NCBI RefSeq assembly: GCF_022129445.1
Contig: NZ_JADQAQ010000009.1
Location: forward strand, 42,117 to 106,116
DNA length: 64,000 bases
Source: Photobacterium sp. Ph5
Lineage (GTDB): Bacteria > Pseudomonadota > Gammaproteobacteria > Enterobacterales > Vibrionaceae
Direction of reading: 5' to 3'
Position numbers and translations under genes: made by a program. The notes below the pieces were generated by a model, which had not been told where the DNA came from, did no database searches, and saw only the letters and a list, made by a program, of their open reading frames with translations. This document shows, piece after piece, positions 1-8,178 of the stretch (positions are counted from its first letter, which is position 1; each line of letters opens with the position of its first letter).

Positions 1-299
1 TGCTTTAAGGTCTCTTGTAGTTCTCGTTTAGTTAAATCAATCCCAACTCCCGCTGCCATAAACTTACCTTGTTGGTACATAAAACAAATTTCAACTTCAT
101 AATGTACTGAATCATCATTATGCTTAGCATTAAGTTGCTGAGAAATGGCAGAATTGGGTTTATTAAACAAGACAAGTTGCGTCGGGATTTCATTATTTAA
201 CTCATGGATATGCTCAACGTAATTGCGACCAATACACACCACTTTTGATGGTGCTATATATTTATCTCCAGTGGGTGAACTTAGCGTAACCTTCTGCAT
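1..299 (-). CDS. Fumarylacetoacetate hydrolase family protein (partial, N-terminal part)
   Basis: Only the first 99 codons are in the window; the gene runs off the left edge. The minus-strand reading starts with ATG at 299 and gives MQKVTLSSPTG, then KVVCIGRNYVEHI and a later LVLFNKPNSAI segment. The GRNY...H and KP signatures are typical of the FAH superfamily (YcgM-like acylpyruvate hydrolases and related enzymes), which cleave or isomerise beta-diketo acids at a metal site. The ExE metal ligands would begin near VHYEVEICF, which is visible. The exact substrate cannot be told from a fragment. It is transcribed away from the META lipoprotein gene to its right. Confidence 0.75.
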   Translation of the reverse strand, partial: MQKVTLSSPTGDKYIAPSKVVCIGRNYVEHIHELNNEIPTQLVLFNKPNSAISQQLNAKHNDDSVHYEVEICFMYQQGKFMAAGVGIDLTKRELQETLK

Positions 300-576
300 T
301 AAATAATTATCCTTAATAATAGCGAGTACGCCTATTATTCATATATTTATGAATTAATAAAAATATACAAATAAAAAAAGATGCCGTTTACATTTTTACG
401 GTTATTTGTCACACTTCAGAACCTGTTGAGTTTTACTGTTCATATGACTTTTGTAAGCAAGACACAGAACAATATTGCGTTATTATTGACACATCTGACT
501 ATTGACCGTTACCTATCTATCATCGTCACCATCTGTCTCTGACGCACCTTTCTTGCTGTACGACACGAGAAATATA

Positions 577-987
577 ATGAAAAAAATTTTATTAAGTACG
601 CTTTTACTGACATCACTATTAACAGGCTGTAGCTCTTCCCCTAAAGATGTTGCAGCACTTCCTAGCACATGGGCAGTAACAGCAATTGATGGACACTCAG
701 AGCCTGTAGATGCATTACCGAAGAAACCAGAATTAGTGATTGATAATGACTTAACAGTCACCTATCTAGGCTGTAATACACTAACAGGTAAGCTAACACT
801 AACAGGTCAAGACTTATTGACTAAAAATTTAGCGTCGACCCGTAAAATGTGTATTCAAAACGAACAAGCTATTGTTGATGGATTTGTAAAAAGATTGCTA
901 ACGGGCCCATCAGATTATCTTGTTAACCAGAATACCTTGATTATTAGCTCTGATCGTCACACAGTGACATTTAAGAAAGTAAAATAA
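577..987 (+). CDS. META-domain lipoprotein, HslJ-like
   Basis: A 136-residue protein starting MKKILLSTLLLTSLLTGC: a lipoprotein signal peptide with lipobox LLTGC and the acylated Cys at residue 18. The body (about 30-135) has the META-domain pattern of a W near the start (STWAVTAIDG), a conserved YLGCNTLTGKL turn and a second Cys in RKMCIQNEQ, as in the heat-inducible envelope protein HslJ. An open frame extends upstream to 502, but the signal peptide fixes the start at 577. META proteins are linked to envelope stress and, in E. coli, to novobiocin tolerance; the molecular role is unknown. Monocistronic, followed by a probable terminator. Confidence 0.7.
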   Translation: MKKILLSTLLLTSLLTGCSSSPKDVAALPSTWAVTAIDGHSEPVDALPKKPELVIDNDLTVTYLGCNTLTGKLTLTGQDLLTKNLASTRKMCIQNEQAIVDGFVKRLLTGPSDYLVNQNTLIISSDRHTVTFKKVK

Positions 988-1062
988 TTTACGGATTGAT
1001 TTCAATAAAAATGAAAGCTCTATACTTTCATATATATAAATTAATATAATTTATGTTTTCTT

Positions 1063-1093
1063 AAAGGCCCAGTTGCATAGCGATTAGGCCTTT
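1063..1093 (+). terminator. Probable terminator of the META lipoprotein gene
   Basis: AAAGGCC at 1063-1069 pairs with GGCCTTT at 1087-1093 across a 17-base loop, followed by TTATTTTC. The long loop makes this weaker than the other terminators in the window. Confidence 0.45.
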
Positions 1094-1440
1094 TATTTTC
1101 TGCTTCTAGATAGCTTCCTTACCCATCTTTCAGACAGTAAAAAGCTTTCTACCGTACAAGTATATCGGTCAACAACGACGCCTATCACACGTCGTAAGTC
1201 GTAACCAGTTATAAGCCAAAATATTCCTCATAACTCTTAGTTACTGGTCTTTTACGTCTTAACATACGCGGCTTCATTGCTAGATAACCCAACTCAATCG
1301 CTCAACTTGTGTTGTATTAATTTTCTAACCTCTTACGAACATGACTCATTGCACAAGTACAATAAATAGCTTTCCAACTAAAAAACATCTGATTTAGACA
1401 CCACTTTGAGTGCCTCTTTCAAGTACTTGTCTTAGAAATA
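1094..1440. other. Gene-free stretch with a possible decayed coding remnant
   Basis: No intact gene is seen. On the minus strand a 34-codon open stretch ending with TAA at 1209-1211 reads protein-like (contains AIELGYLAMKPRML and KSYEEYFGL) and has no start codon before its upstream stop. It may be the tail of a lost gene, possibly a transposase, but no family is recognised. Confidence 0.3.
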
Positions 1441-1475
1441 AAAAAGCCGAATGTATGAAATACATTCGGCTTTTT
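1441..1475. terminator. Bidirectional terminator downstream of the export operon
   Basis: A perfect 15-bp inverted repeat (arms 1441-1455 and 1461-1475, 5-base loop) with A-runs and T-runs at both ends, core GCCGAATGTA. It lies just beyond the last gene of the minus-strand efflux operon and would stop transcription from either side. Confidence 0.85.
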
Positions 1476-1572
1476 ACGCATCTATATTATCGTTTAGCTG
1501 ATCCTTTTGAGCTTAACGGAAGAGCATTACATCAATAGTGCTCTTCTTGTATTTACCGATCAGTTATACTTT

Positions 1573-2718
1573 CTACGCTTTTCTAGCTCTTGTCATTAAC
1601 CCAAAAGCAAGCACACCAAAACCTAATGCTTGTAACCATAATTGCTGCCACCAGCCAATCATTTGAGCAAAGGTTGCGCCCATCTGATTTAAACCAAGAA
1701 AACCATTAATAGCAGCAGTTGACGGTGCTAACTGGGTTAACTCTCGTAGTAATGTTGGCAATTCAGAGGTTGGCCAAATAAAGCCTGCGGTAAACACCAG
1801 AGGTAATGAGCTTAATAACACCACCAGCGTGACTAACTCACAACGTGGAATCAACTGTCCTAATACCATTCCCAACATGATTACCGCTAATAAAAAGGCT
1901 ACCGTCATGGAAAGGAGATCAGGAATTGATGCCAATCGATTTACCCCATAATAGGTAAAGGTAAAACCAAAATAGTACGCGGCTAAAACCAAATAAATTA
2001 CGACAAAGATAAACGCCCTTACAGCCATAATCATCCATACTGGATATTCAGACCAATAACCACTTTTACCCGCAGATCGCGCTTCATTTTCTGATGCGCC
2101 GACCATACCGACACCAATTAACAATGTCTGGTGTAAAATAAGTACAAAAACAGCAGGAACAACATAGTTAATGTAGCCCATTGTGACATTAAACACTGGA
2201 CGCATGTTTAACTTCATTGCACTGTACTGTTCGGTCGCTTGAACGAAGTTATCACCCTTTAAAACAAGATGGTTAATCTTCGCCTTTACGCCTAGATCTG
2301 TACCTGCTGAACTTAATCCTTCAACAATCGTACCGTATACTAGGAACAAAGCTGCATTACCAGCGTATGCTAATGTTGGGCTAGTCCCTAACATCACATC
2401 TTTGTAGAAATCATGAGGGATCACTAAAATCCCTTCTACTTGACGATCAAGTAACGCTTGTTTAGCCGCATCAATACTGCCTAAGTGCTGAGTAATATGA
2501 ACCTGTGGTGTGGCATCAGCCATACGGATCAATTCGCGGCTCATCTGCGTTTGATCAAAATCGACAACGGCCACTTTCTGATCTCGAGGGAGCTCATTGG
2601 TATAAGGTAGTGGGTATAAGAACGAGTAAAAAACCACGCCGCCAAATACTGTAAACACCAAAGAAACATTAGTAAAAATGGCTTTTAGCTCATGCTTAAA
2701 TAAATTTAACCATCCCAT
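1573..2718 (-). CDS. ABC-2 type transporter permease (second of two)
   Basis: A 381-residue inner-membrane protein. One N-terminal membrane segment (about 17-37) is followed by a large periplasmic domain (about 40-180, with VAVVDFDQTQMSREL typical of YhgE/Pip and YbhR/YbhS-like permeases) and about five further membrane segments to the C-terminus. This is the ABC2_membrane_3 architecture of drug or polyketide export permeases. It starts one base after the stop of the upstream permease gene and is the last gene of the operon. No ATP-binding subunit is encoded here, so an ATPase elsewhere or an ATPase-independent mode must be assumed. Substrate unknown. Confidence 0.8.
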   Translation of the reverse strand: MGWLNLFKHELKAIFTNVSLVFTVFGGVVFYSFLYPLPYTNELPRDQKVAVVDFDQTQMSRELIRMADATPQVHITQHLGSIDAAKQALLDRQVEGILVIPHDFYKDVMLGTSPTLAYAGNAALFLVYGTIVEGLSSAGTDLGVKAKINHLVLKGDNFVQATEQYSAMKLNMRPVFNVTMGYINYVVPAVFVLILHQTLLIGVGMVGASENEARSAGKSGYWSEYPVWMIMAVRAFIFVVIYLVLAAYYFGFTFTYYGVNRLASIPDLLSMTVAFLLAVIMLGMVLGQLIPRCELVTLVVLLSSLPLVFTAGFIWPTSELPTLLRELTQLAPSTAAINGFLGLNQMGATFAQMIGWWQQLWLQALGFGVLAFGLMTRARKA

Positions 2719-3888
2719 CTAGGCTTCCCCTTTTACAGCATTGCCACTTAATGCTTTACGACGATGAACTAACATCAACATCACTGCTAGTACCATTGCA
2801 ACCATAAACCACGACAAAACAAACAATTGATGAGAGGCCTGATACCAACCAGTGCCGTAATCCACTTGCTGTAATTGCACTTCAATATAATGGCTTACTG
2901 GTAATAAGCTACGCCACATTTTTGCAATCACAGGCATATCAGTGGCGGGGAACGTGATCCCCATAAAGGCAAAGGCAGGTGCTGTAAATGCTGCAACAAA
3001 ACTCATTGCACGTGGCACTTCCATCGCAAGGAAATAGATAAAAGCCCCCATACTTTGACACGCCAGCACCATCAACAATTGCGCGACAATCAAAATATGC
3101 CAGTCACCATGCATCGGCCAATCCAGTGCTACGTACATCCACCACAAGAACAGCAAGCCTTGGATCAAAAATAACCCAGTATAAGCAGCTAACTTACCCA
3201 GTAACTTAGAAACAGGTGACGTTTGTAACCACTTCCATAGTCCTTGTGTTCTCGCTTCATGGGCAATGGCTAATACCGTTGTCGCCACAATCAAGATCTG
3301 CCAGATAGACGGGATAATGGCAGAAACCAAAAACTGTCCATAATGACTATTACTGTTAAACAGCGGTGTAATTTGCCCACGAATAGGAACGGCTTGCCCC
3401 ATCGCTTGCAAAGGTACAGGAGCCCCTGTCGCCATATTCTTAACGGTTTCAACCCCTGCATTGAATGTGCCTTCAGCAAGTAACATTGCAGAGTTGATCA
3501 ATTTACCTATTAAAATAAATTGCCCATTATAAAACGTGGTGATCTGTGGCGAAAAACCAAGCTTTGTGTCTTTTTCAAAATTATCTGGGATCACCACCAT
3601 GGCATAGATTTCATTGGCTCGCATCGCTTCACTGCCCTGATCTGGACTCGTGAATTGACGTGTAACCGCCATTGTCGGACTGGCATCCACATAACGGGTA
3701 AAATGACGAGACAACTGGCTATGATCAAGATCGACAACACCAACAGGTAAGTTATGCGCTATACCCGTAGAAAAAATAGCCCACATAGTGAGAAATAACA
3801 CCGCAGGTAACCACAGTGTTAATGCTCGTAACCAGCCATCTTTCCATATGTTTCGCCATTCTTGCTTCACATACTGAAAGCTATTCAT
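2719..3888 (-). CDS. ABC-2 type transporter permease (first of two)
   Basis: A 389-residue paralogue of the next gene: N-terminal membrane helix (about 21-43), periplasmic domain beginning VGVVDLDHSQLSRHFTRYVDASP, then five C-terminal membrane helices. The matching VVDxDxSQxSR stretch in both permeases suggests duplication and heterodimer formation. It follows the HlyD-like adaptor gene by a single base, so translation is probably coupled. Its role is inner-membrane export channel working with the adaptor and the TolC-like outer-membrane protein. The family is clear from its architecture; the substrate is not. Confidence 0.8.
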   Translation of the reverse strand: MNSFQYVKQEWRNIWKDGWLRALTLWLPAVLFLTMWAIFSTGIAHNLPVGVVDLDHSQLSRHFTRYVDASPTMAVTRQFTSPDQGSEAMRANEIYAMVVIPDNFEKDTKLGFSPQITTFYNGQFILIGKLINSAMLLAEGTFNAGVETVKNMATGAPVPLQAMGQAVPIRGQITPLFNSNSHYGQFLVSAIIPSIWQILIVATTVLAIAHEARTQGLWKWLQTSPVSKLLGKLAAYTGLFLIQGLLFLWWMYVALDWPMHGDWHILIVAQLLMVLACQSMGAFIYFLAMEVPRAMSFVAAFTAPAFAFMGITFPATDMPVIAKMWRSLLPVSHYIEVQLQQVDYGTGWYQASHQLFVLSWFMVAMVLAVMLMLVHRRKALSGNAVKGEA

Positions 3889-3889
3889 A

Positions 3890-4867
3890 TTACTGCTCTA
3901 CAATCACGCTCATGCCTACGCGCAAGCCATCAATCGGTTGTGTTGGACGTGCTTCCACTTCAAAGGTGCGCATATCAAAGCCTTTCGCCGTATCAGTTGC
4001 ACGCCACGTAGCAAAATCACCCATTACCGCAACATGCGTTACTTTAAATGAATAGGTTTTATCACCTAGTGCCGGAATGGTTACGTTAAACTCTTTACCT
4101 TGTTGGTAATCTTTTAGCTTATCTTCTCGCACATTAAAGACAGCCCACGCATCGTTAATATCAATAATATTCACCACAGGGAAACCTTGTGGTGCTAGTT
4201 CACCGTCGTGCAGTAATACTTGAGAAACCTCACCTTGGTGCCAGCTAGAGATCTTGGTGTCAGCAACATACGCTTCCACTTCTGCCACAGCACCTGCAGC
4301 CATTTTCACTTTCTCTTGTGCTGCACGTTTAGTTTCTACTCGTGCGCCTTCTTTAGCCATCTCATACATCTGGTACGCTGCACTCTCGGTATATTGTGCC
4401 GCTTGCCATTGTGTGAAAGCTTCATCGCGTTTTTGCTCTGCAATCACGCCATCTTTATAAAGGTTATTCACACGGACATAAGTCGTTTTCATCAATTTCG
4501 CCGCTGCCGTAGCTTTACGCCATTGATCTTCTGCAGCTGCAATTTGCTGACGTCGCGCGCCTTTTTCAGCTTCTTCTGCCAACGCACCAGCCGCTTGCTC
4601 ACCTGCTTTCGCTTGTTCTAACTTGGCATCAATTTCCGGACTTAAAATGGTAAAAATAAGTTGTCCCGGTTTAACTTCATCGCCTTTACGAACAAGTACT
4701 TGGTCAATACGCCCTGGTACTTTTGAGGAAATATTGTATTGCTGCGCTTCAATCTGACCTTGCATACGTTCAGGCTGAGGCTGGTAAGCATGCCAGAAGG
4801 TGTAACCCAACCAACCCACAACAGCAATTACAGGAACCGCTACTGCTATAGACTTCAACTTACTCAT
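3890..4867 (-). CDS. HlyD-family periplasmic adaptor (membrane fusion protein)
   Basis: 325 residues. A membrane anchor (about 7-26) leads into a biotinyl-lipoyl-like half motif (SSKVPGRIDQVLVRKGDEVKPGQLI), a long alpha-helical coiled-coil hairpin rich in Ala, Glu and Lys (about 80-200), and a beta-barrel domain near the end (GLRVGMSVIVEQ). This is the standard plan of adaptors that bridge an inner-membrane permease to TolC, similar to E. coli YbhG or YhiI. It sits five bases after the TolC-like gene and one base before the first permease, in one minus-strand operon. Confidence 0.88.
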   Translation of the reverse strand: MSKLKSIAVAVPVIAVVGWLGYTFWHAYQPQPERMQGQIEAQQYNISSKVPGRIDQVLVRKGDEVKPGQLIFTILSPEIDAKLEQAKAGEQAAGALAEEAEKGARRQQIAAAEDQWRKATAAAKLMKTTYVRVNNLYKDGVIAEQKRDEAFTQWQAAQYTESAAYQMYEMAKEGARVETKRAAQEKVKMAAGAVAEVEAYVADTKISSWHQGEVSQVLLHDGELAPQGFPVVNIIDINDAWAVFNVREDKLKDYQQGKEFNVTIPALGDKTYSFKVTHVAVMGDFATWRATDTAKGFDMRTFEVEARPTQPIDGLRVGMSVIVEQ

Positions 4868-4872
4868 GACAA

Positions 4873-6282
4873 TTAAACCTCTATACCTTGATATTTCTGA
4901 TAATTATTAAAGGTGTTCATTTCACCGCTTACCGCCAGTAAACGAGTTAAACACATAACATATTGATAGGCCGCAGCAAGTCGCTGGGTTTTAACAGCGG
5001 ATAAATACAGTTCAGCGTCAACCACATCAAGTGACGTTGATAATCCTTGGCTAAACGCTTTTTCACGTAGACGAATATTTTCTTTTGCTAATGCAAGACT
5101 CGATTGTAAACCGTTATATTCTTCGACTGCTTGGTTAGCTTCTCGGTAGGTTTTCTCAACTAACACAGTCAGATCTTGCTCAGCTTGCGCACGTAAATGA
5201 TTCACTTGTGTCACCATCGAATGCGCCGCTTTTACCTTACCTGAACGGCCAGAGCTATCGATAAGCGGAACACTGACACCAATACCTACAGCCCAATCAG
5301 GTGCCATTTTAGCGGCAAGAGAGTCGCTTTCGTACAGGTTATAATCACCGTACAAATACACTTCTGGGTAATACTTGCCTTTCTCTACATCAATTAAGCC
5401 ATCAGCCTGTTTACGCTTAGCATCCAAAATATGTAAACCAGGGTAACTTGCTAACGTTTTATTTATAAACGCCGACATGGGCGGTAAAGAACTATTAATA
5501 AACAGATTGGTAGTAGGTACTGTGGTACTCGATTGCTGCAGTAGTCTTGTTAGCGCAACTTGCGCAATTTCTAAATCACGCACTGATTTTTGTGCGTCAA
5601 CTTTTGCTTTATCGTAAGCCGCTTCTGCTTGTAGACGTTCAACTTTTGCTATTTGACCTTGTTGTTCAAGTTTAAGCGCATGTTCGTAATGACGTTTGAG
5701 CCCTGCTTCAACCTCTTTACGTGTTTCAACAACATTTTTTGCTAAAACAACACCAAAGTAAAAGCGGGATAAATCTTCAAATTTCGCCTGCTGCATCATG
5801 GCTAACATGTATTTCGCTTCTTGGGTTTTCCCTTGAGCAATATCTTGTGCAGCACTTATGCGACCACCAGTAAAAATAGGCCAAATCGCACGAACAGAGC
5901 TAGTTAACACATCACGATTGGCTATTGTTGATGTAAATGCTGAATTTAACGCAGAATCTTTAACTATATTATTAATAACTTTGCCAATTTCACTATCCGA
6001 TACTGGCAAGCTACCAAACAGATCTGATGGTGATAGTTTGACATCTTGATCAAGTCGCGTGTAATTCGCGCCAACCGTTACGGTTGGAAAATAGAGATCA
6101 CTGGCTGCATCTTGCATGTGCTCAGCTTGCTCAACACTTGAACGCCCAGCTGCCAAACCATCATTCTTTGTCACGACAGTATGCCACGCATCACTAAACG
6201 CAATCGGTGATGCATAAAGACTAGGCGTGATAGCTAACAATGCGATAGCTAATGGCTTAACCATAAATGGTTTTATTCTCAT
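4873..6282 (-). CDS. TolC-family outer-membrane efflux protein
   Basis: 469 residues with a signal peptide (MRIKPFMVKPLAIALLAITPSLYA, cleaved near residue 24) and two OEP repeats of long helices with a periplasmic barrel, e.g. AEYxxGLxxSLDVVDAELYL-like sequence near the end (FSQGLSTSLDVVDAELYLSA). It would form the trimeric outer-membrane tunnel of the exporter. First gene of the four-gene export operon; AAGGG lies eight bases before ATG. A perfect 10+10 palindrome sits 40 bases upstream of the start and is a candidate operator. Confidence 0.88.
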   Translation of the reverse strand: MRIKPFMVKPLAIALLAITPSLYASPIAFSDAWHTVVTKNDGLAAGRSSVEQAEHMQDAASDLYFPTVTVGANYTRLDQDVKLSPSDLFGSLPVSDSEIGKVINNIVKDSALNSAFTSTIANRDVLTSSVRAIWPIFTGGRISAAQDIAQGKTQEAKYMLAMMQQAKFEDLSRFYFGVVLAKNVVETRKEVEAGLKRHYEHALKLEQQGQIAKVERLQAEAAYDKAKVDAQKSVRDLEIAQVALTRLLQQSSTTVPTTNLFINSSLPPMSAFINKTLASYPGLHILDAKRKQADGLIDVEKGKYYPEVYLYGDYNLYESDSLAAKMAPDWAVGIGVSVPLIDSSGRSGKVKAAHSMVTQVNHLRAQAEQDLTVLVEKTYREANQAVEEYNGLQSSLALAKENIRLREKAFSQGLSTSLDVVDAELYLSAVKTQRLAAAYQYVMCLTRLLAVSGEMNTFNNYQKYQGIEV

Positions 6283-6321
6283 AAGGTAACCCTTTGATAC
6301 CTGTTTTTGTAATACCTATAC

Positions 6322-6347
6322 TATTTTAGAGCAGTAACTCTAAAATA
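6322..6347. promoter_or_regulatory. Perfect palindrome upstream of the export operon, candidate TetR-family operator
   Basis: TATTTTAGAG at 6322-6331 and CTCTAAAATA at 6338-6347 are exact reverse complements with a 6-base spacer. It lacks a T-run exit that would make it a terminator and lies 40 bases upstream of the first export gene, downstream of a TetR-family regulator gene. Operator function is inferred from position and symmetry. Confidence 0.5.
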
Positions 6348-6465
6348 AAACAGTTTTTTATTTGACGAATCTTCGTGGTTTAACGAGAAACTTTTTACGC
6401 ATTATTAAGATAACGCGAGTAACAACATACTCTCATAGCAATCTTGTTATTAATATAGATATAAA

Positions 6466-6489
6466 AAAACCCACTTAATCGCGGGTTTT
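6466..6489 (-). terminator. Terminator of the tetR-type gene
   Basis: AAAACCC at 6466-6472 pairs with GGGTTTT at 6483-6489. Read on the minus strand the hairpin is followed by seven T residues, directly after the regulator gene. It separates regulator transcription from the export operon downstream. Confidence 0.7.
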
Positions 6490-6538
6490 ATATCGGATCA
6501 CATCATAGTATTTATTTTCAAAACACCCAAATCATGAT

Positions 6539-7000
6539 CTAGCGAGCTAAACGGATCAACGAACGACCCAGTAAACGCTCCAATTCATCAATACTTTGCT
6601 GACCATAACGCTGTTCACACAACGTAAATAAACGTTCAATTCCACGGTGAGCAAACTCATGTGAGGTTTCTGCAGAAGAAATATGATGGAAGAGTAAACG
6701 TAAAATTGCACGGAATTTTTCATCATCAAGCGCAACCGACCAACTTGAAGAAAATGCTGCTAAATCATCGGTTAAATCAAGCTTATCAACAAACAGTTGA
6801 TAGATACGCCCATCAAGCGCATGCGCAAAGTCTTGCTTCTTAGGAAAGTGATGGCTAATACCGGTACGAGAGATCCCTGTTTGATTGCTCAACGTGGTGT
6901 ATGACATTTTGTCATAACCCAAGGTAAGAATTTGATCAATCACAGCATCCATAATCGTTTGGATAGTTATCTCTGTATCTTCTTTACTACGCTTTGGCAT
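6539..7000 (-). CDS. TetR/AcrR-family transcriptional regulator
   Basis: 153 residues, shorter than typical TetR regulators (about 190-210). The N-terminal helix-turn-helix is clear: a first helix (IQTIMDAVIDQILTLGYDKMSYTTLS) followed by NQTGISRTGISHHFPKKQDF as the recognition part. The C-terminal ligand domain is compact and ends SLIRLAR. It lies upstream of the TolC-HlyD-permease operon in the same orientation, separated by its own terminator, so it is the probable repressor of that operon. A perfect 11-bp inverted repeat 41 bases upstream of its start may be its own operator. Ligand unknown. Confidence 0.82.
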   Translation of the reverse strand: MPKRSKEDTEITIQTIMDAVIDQILTLGYDKMSYTTLSNQTGISRTGISHHFPKKQDFAHALDGRIYQLFVDKLDLTDDLAAFSSSWSVALDDEKFRAILRLLFHHISSAETSHEFAHRGIERLFTLCEQRYGQQSIDELERLLGRSLIRLAR

Positions 7001-7040
7001 AATGAGTTGACTCTATTCTAATCATTTTATGCAACAGTAC

Positions 7041-7069
7041 GATTTCAATAATTATCCTTTATTGAAATC
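7041..7069. promoter_or_regulatory. Perfect inverted repeat upstream of the tetR-type gene
   Basis: GATTTCAATAA at 7041-7051 and TTATTGAAATC at 7059-7069 with a 7-base spacer, 41 bases upstream of the regulator start. It could be an autoregulatory operator. Its sequence is unlike the palindrome at 6322-6347, so at most one of the two matches a single simple consensus. Confidence 0.4.
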
Positions 7070-7220
7070 AGTGGCTCGTATTAGTATTACAAAATGTGAT
7101 TGCCTTAACTAGCGCTAACTCATATTTTTAGCAACATCATGCTGTATCTGGTTAAAAAGCGCCAAATCAAATGTAATTATTTACTTTACAAGCCATTTTA
7201 TCGATGAAATAACCGACTCA

Positions 7221-7922
7221 TTATCGGCCAAACTTACGCGCTTCTTGTTCTATATTACGATAAAGGATCTGAGTCCAAAAAGGTTGATTGATCGAGGTCA
7301 GTAATTTCCCTTTTTTCGGATCATGAGGGCTAATAACCACTTCGATATTTTCAAGTCCCGTTCTCTGTGCGAGTAAAAATAGCTCTTCAATACTATAGTC
7401 TCCCATCGCTAAACAACCTGTCGATGCTTGTTTACCATGAATAAAAATATTACTACCTGGAGACGTTCGACCTTCTAATCGCGCGTATTTACGATCAAAA
7501 GCATTCGGGTAATCTAGCTTCATTGATAGATGAAAACGGCTATTTGGATTCAACAAAGATACACGGTAAATACCTTCAGGTACTTGTTTATCACCTTCTC
7601 GTAGTTTAGGTCCTTTTTTACCGCTTATTTTCTCGATATTGTAACGTTTAACGTACGACCACTTACCTTTCTCTTCTGCCCATAACTCTACTGACATCTC
7701 TTCTTTCATCGCAAAGAGCGCAATATTTTTTGGCGGATAAGATAAGCCTGCTTGTTCAAAGTAACGTTTAATCCGCGGCTCAACAAAAGGAGAGTAACGT
7801 TTCATTACATCATCAACAGTTCGTGTGCCTGCAGGAGGGTAAGTTGAATACGAATAAGCTGCTTGAGCATCAGTAACAACAGTGAACATAACCAATAATG
7901 GCAATAACGCTTTTTTAAACAC
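7221..7922 (-). CDS. YkuD-fold murein L,D-transpeptidase family protein, YafK/DpaA-like
   Basis: 233 residues with a signal peptide (MFKKALLPLLVMFTVVTDAQA). The catalytic YkuD motif is intact: IHG at about 161-163 and STGCLAMGD with the nucleophilic Cys170. The extended GIYRVSLLNPNSRFHLSMKLDYPN segment before the motif resembles E. coli YafK (DpaA), which detaches Braun lipoprotein from peptidoglycan rather than attaching it. So the protein acts in the periplasm on the cell wall; whether it links or unlinks cannot be settled by motif alone. Monocistronic on the minus strand. Confidence 0.78.
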   Translation of the reverse strand: MFKKALLPLLVMFTVVTDAQAAYSYSTYPPAGTRTVDDVMKRYSPFVEPRIKRYFEQAGLSYPPKNIALFAMKEEMSVELWAEEKGKWSYVKRYNIEKISGKKGPKLREGDKQVPEGIYRVSLLNPNSRFHLSMKLDYPNAFDRKYARLEGRTSPGSNIFIHGKQASTGCLAMGDYSIEELFLLAQRTGLENIEVVISPHDPKKGKLLTSINQPFWTQILYRNIEQEARKFGR

Positions 7923-8178
7923 AAAACCCTCGGTACTTGCAGTGTCGTCTTTGGAAATAAACGAAATCAGTAGCTGATATCATCAAAAGTAGCGCTAGTG
8001 TACTGACGTTTTACCGTGGTGCAACCGATAGTGTGGACATTTTTACAACAAAATATTGCACATTATTTACACTTGGAGATAAGTTATTAAAATTCCTATC
8101 GCTATTTAGTTAATTGGCATTCACACCACACAGGGTACAATAGAGAAAATACTATTCATGTAATTAGGTATACAGATT

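Noticed and set aside
4220..4621. 133-codon plus-strand frame inside the HlyD-like gene
   Set aside because: Antisense of a well-supported gene, Cys/His/Phe-rich composition with no motif.
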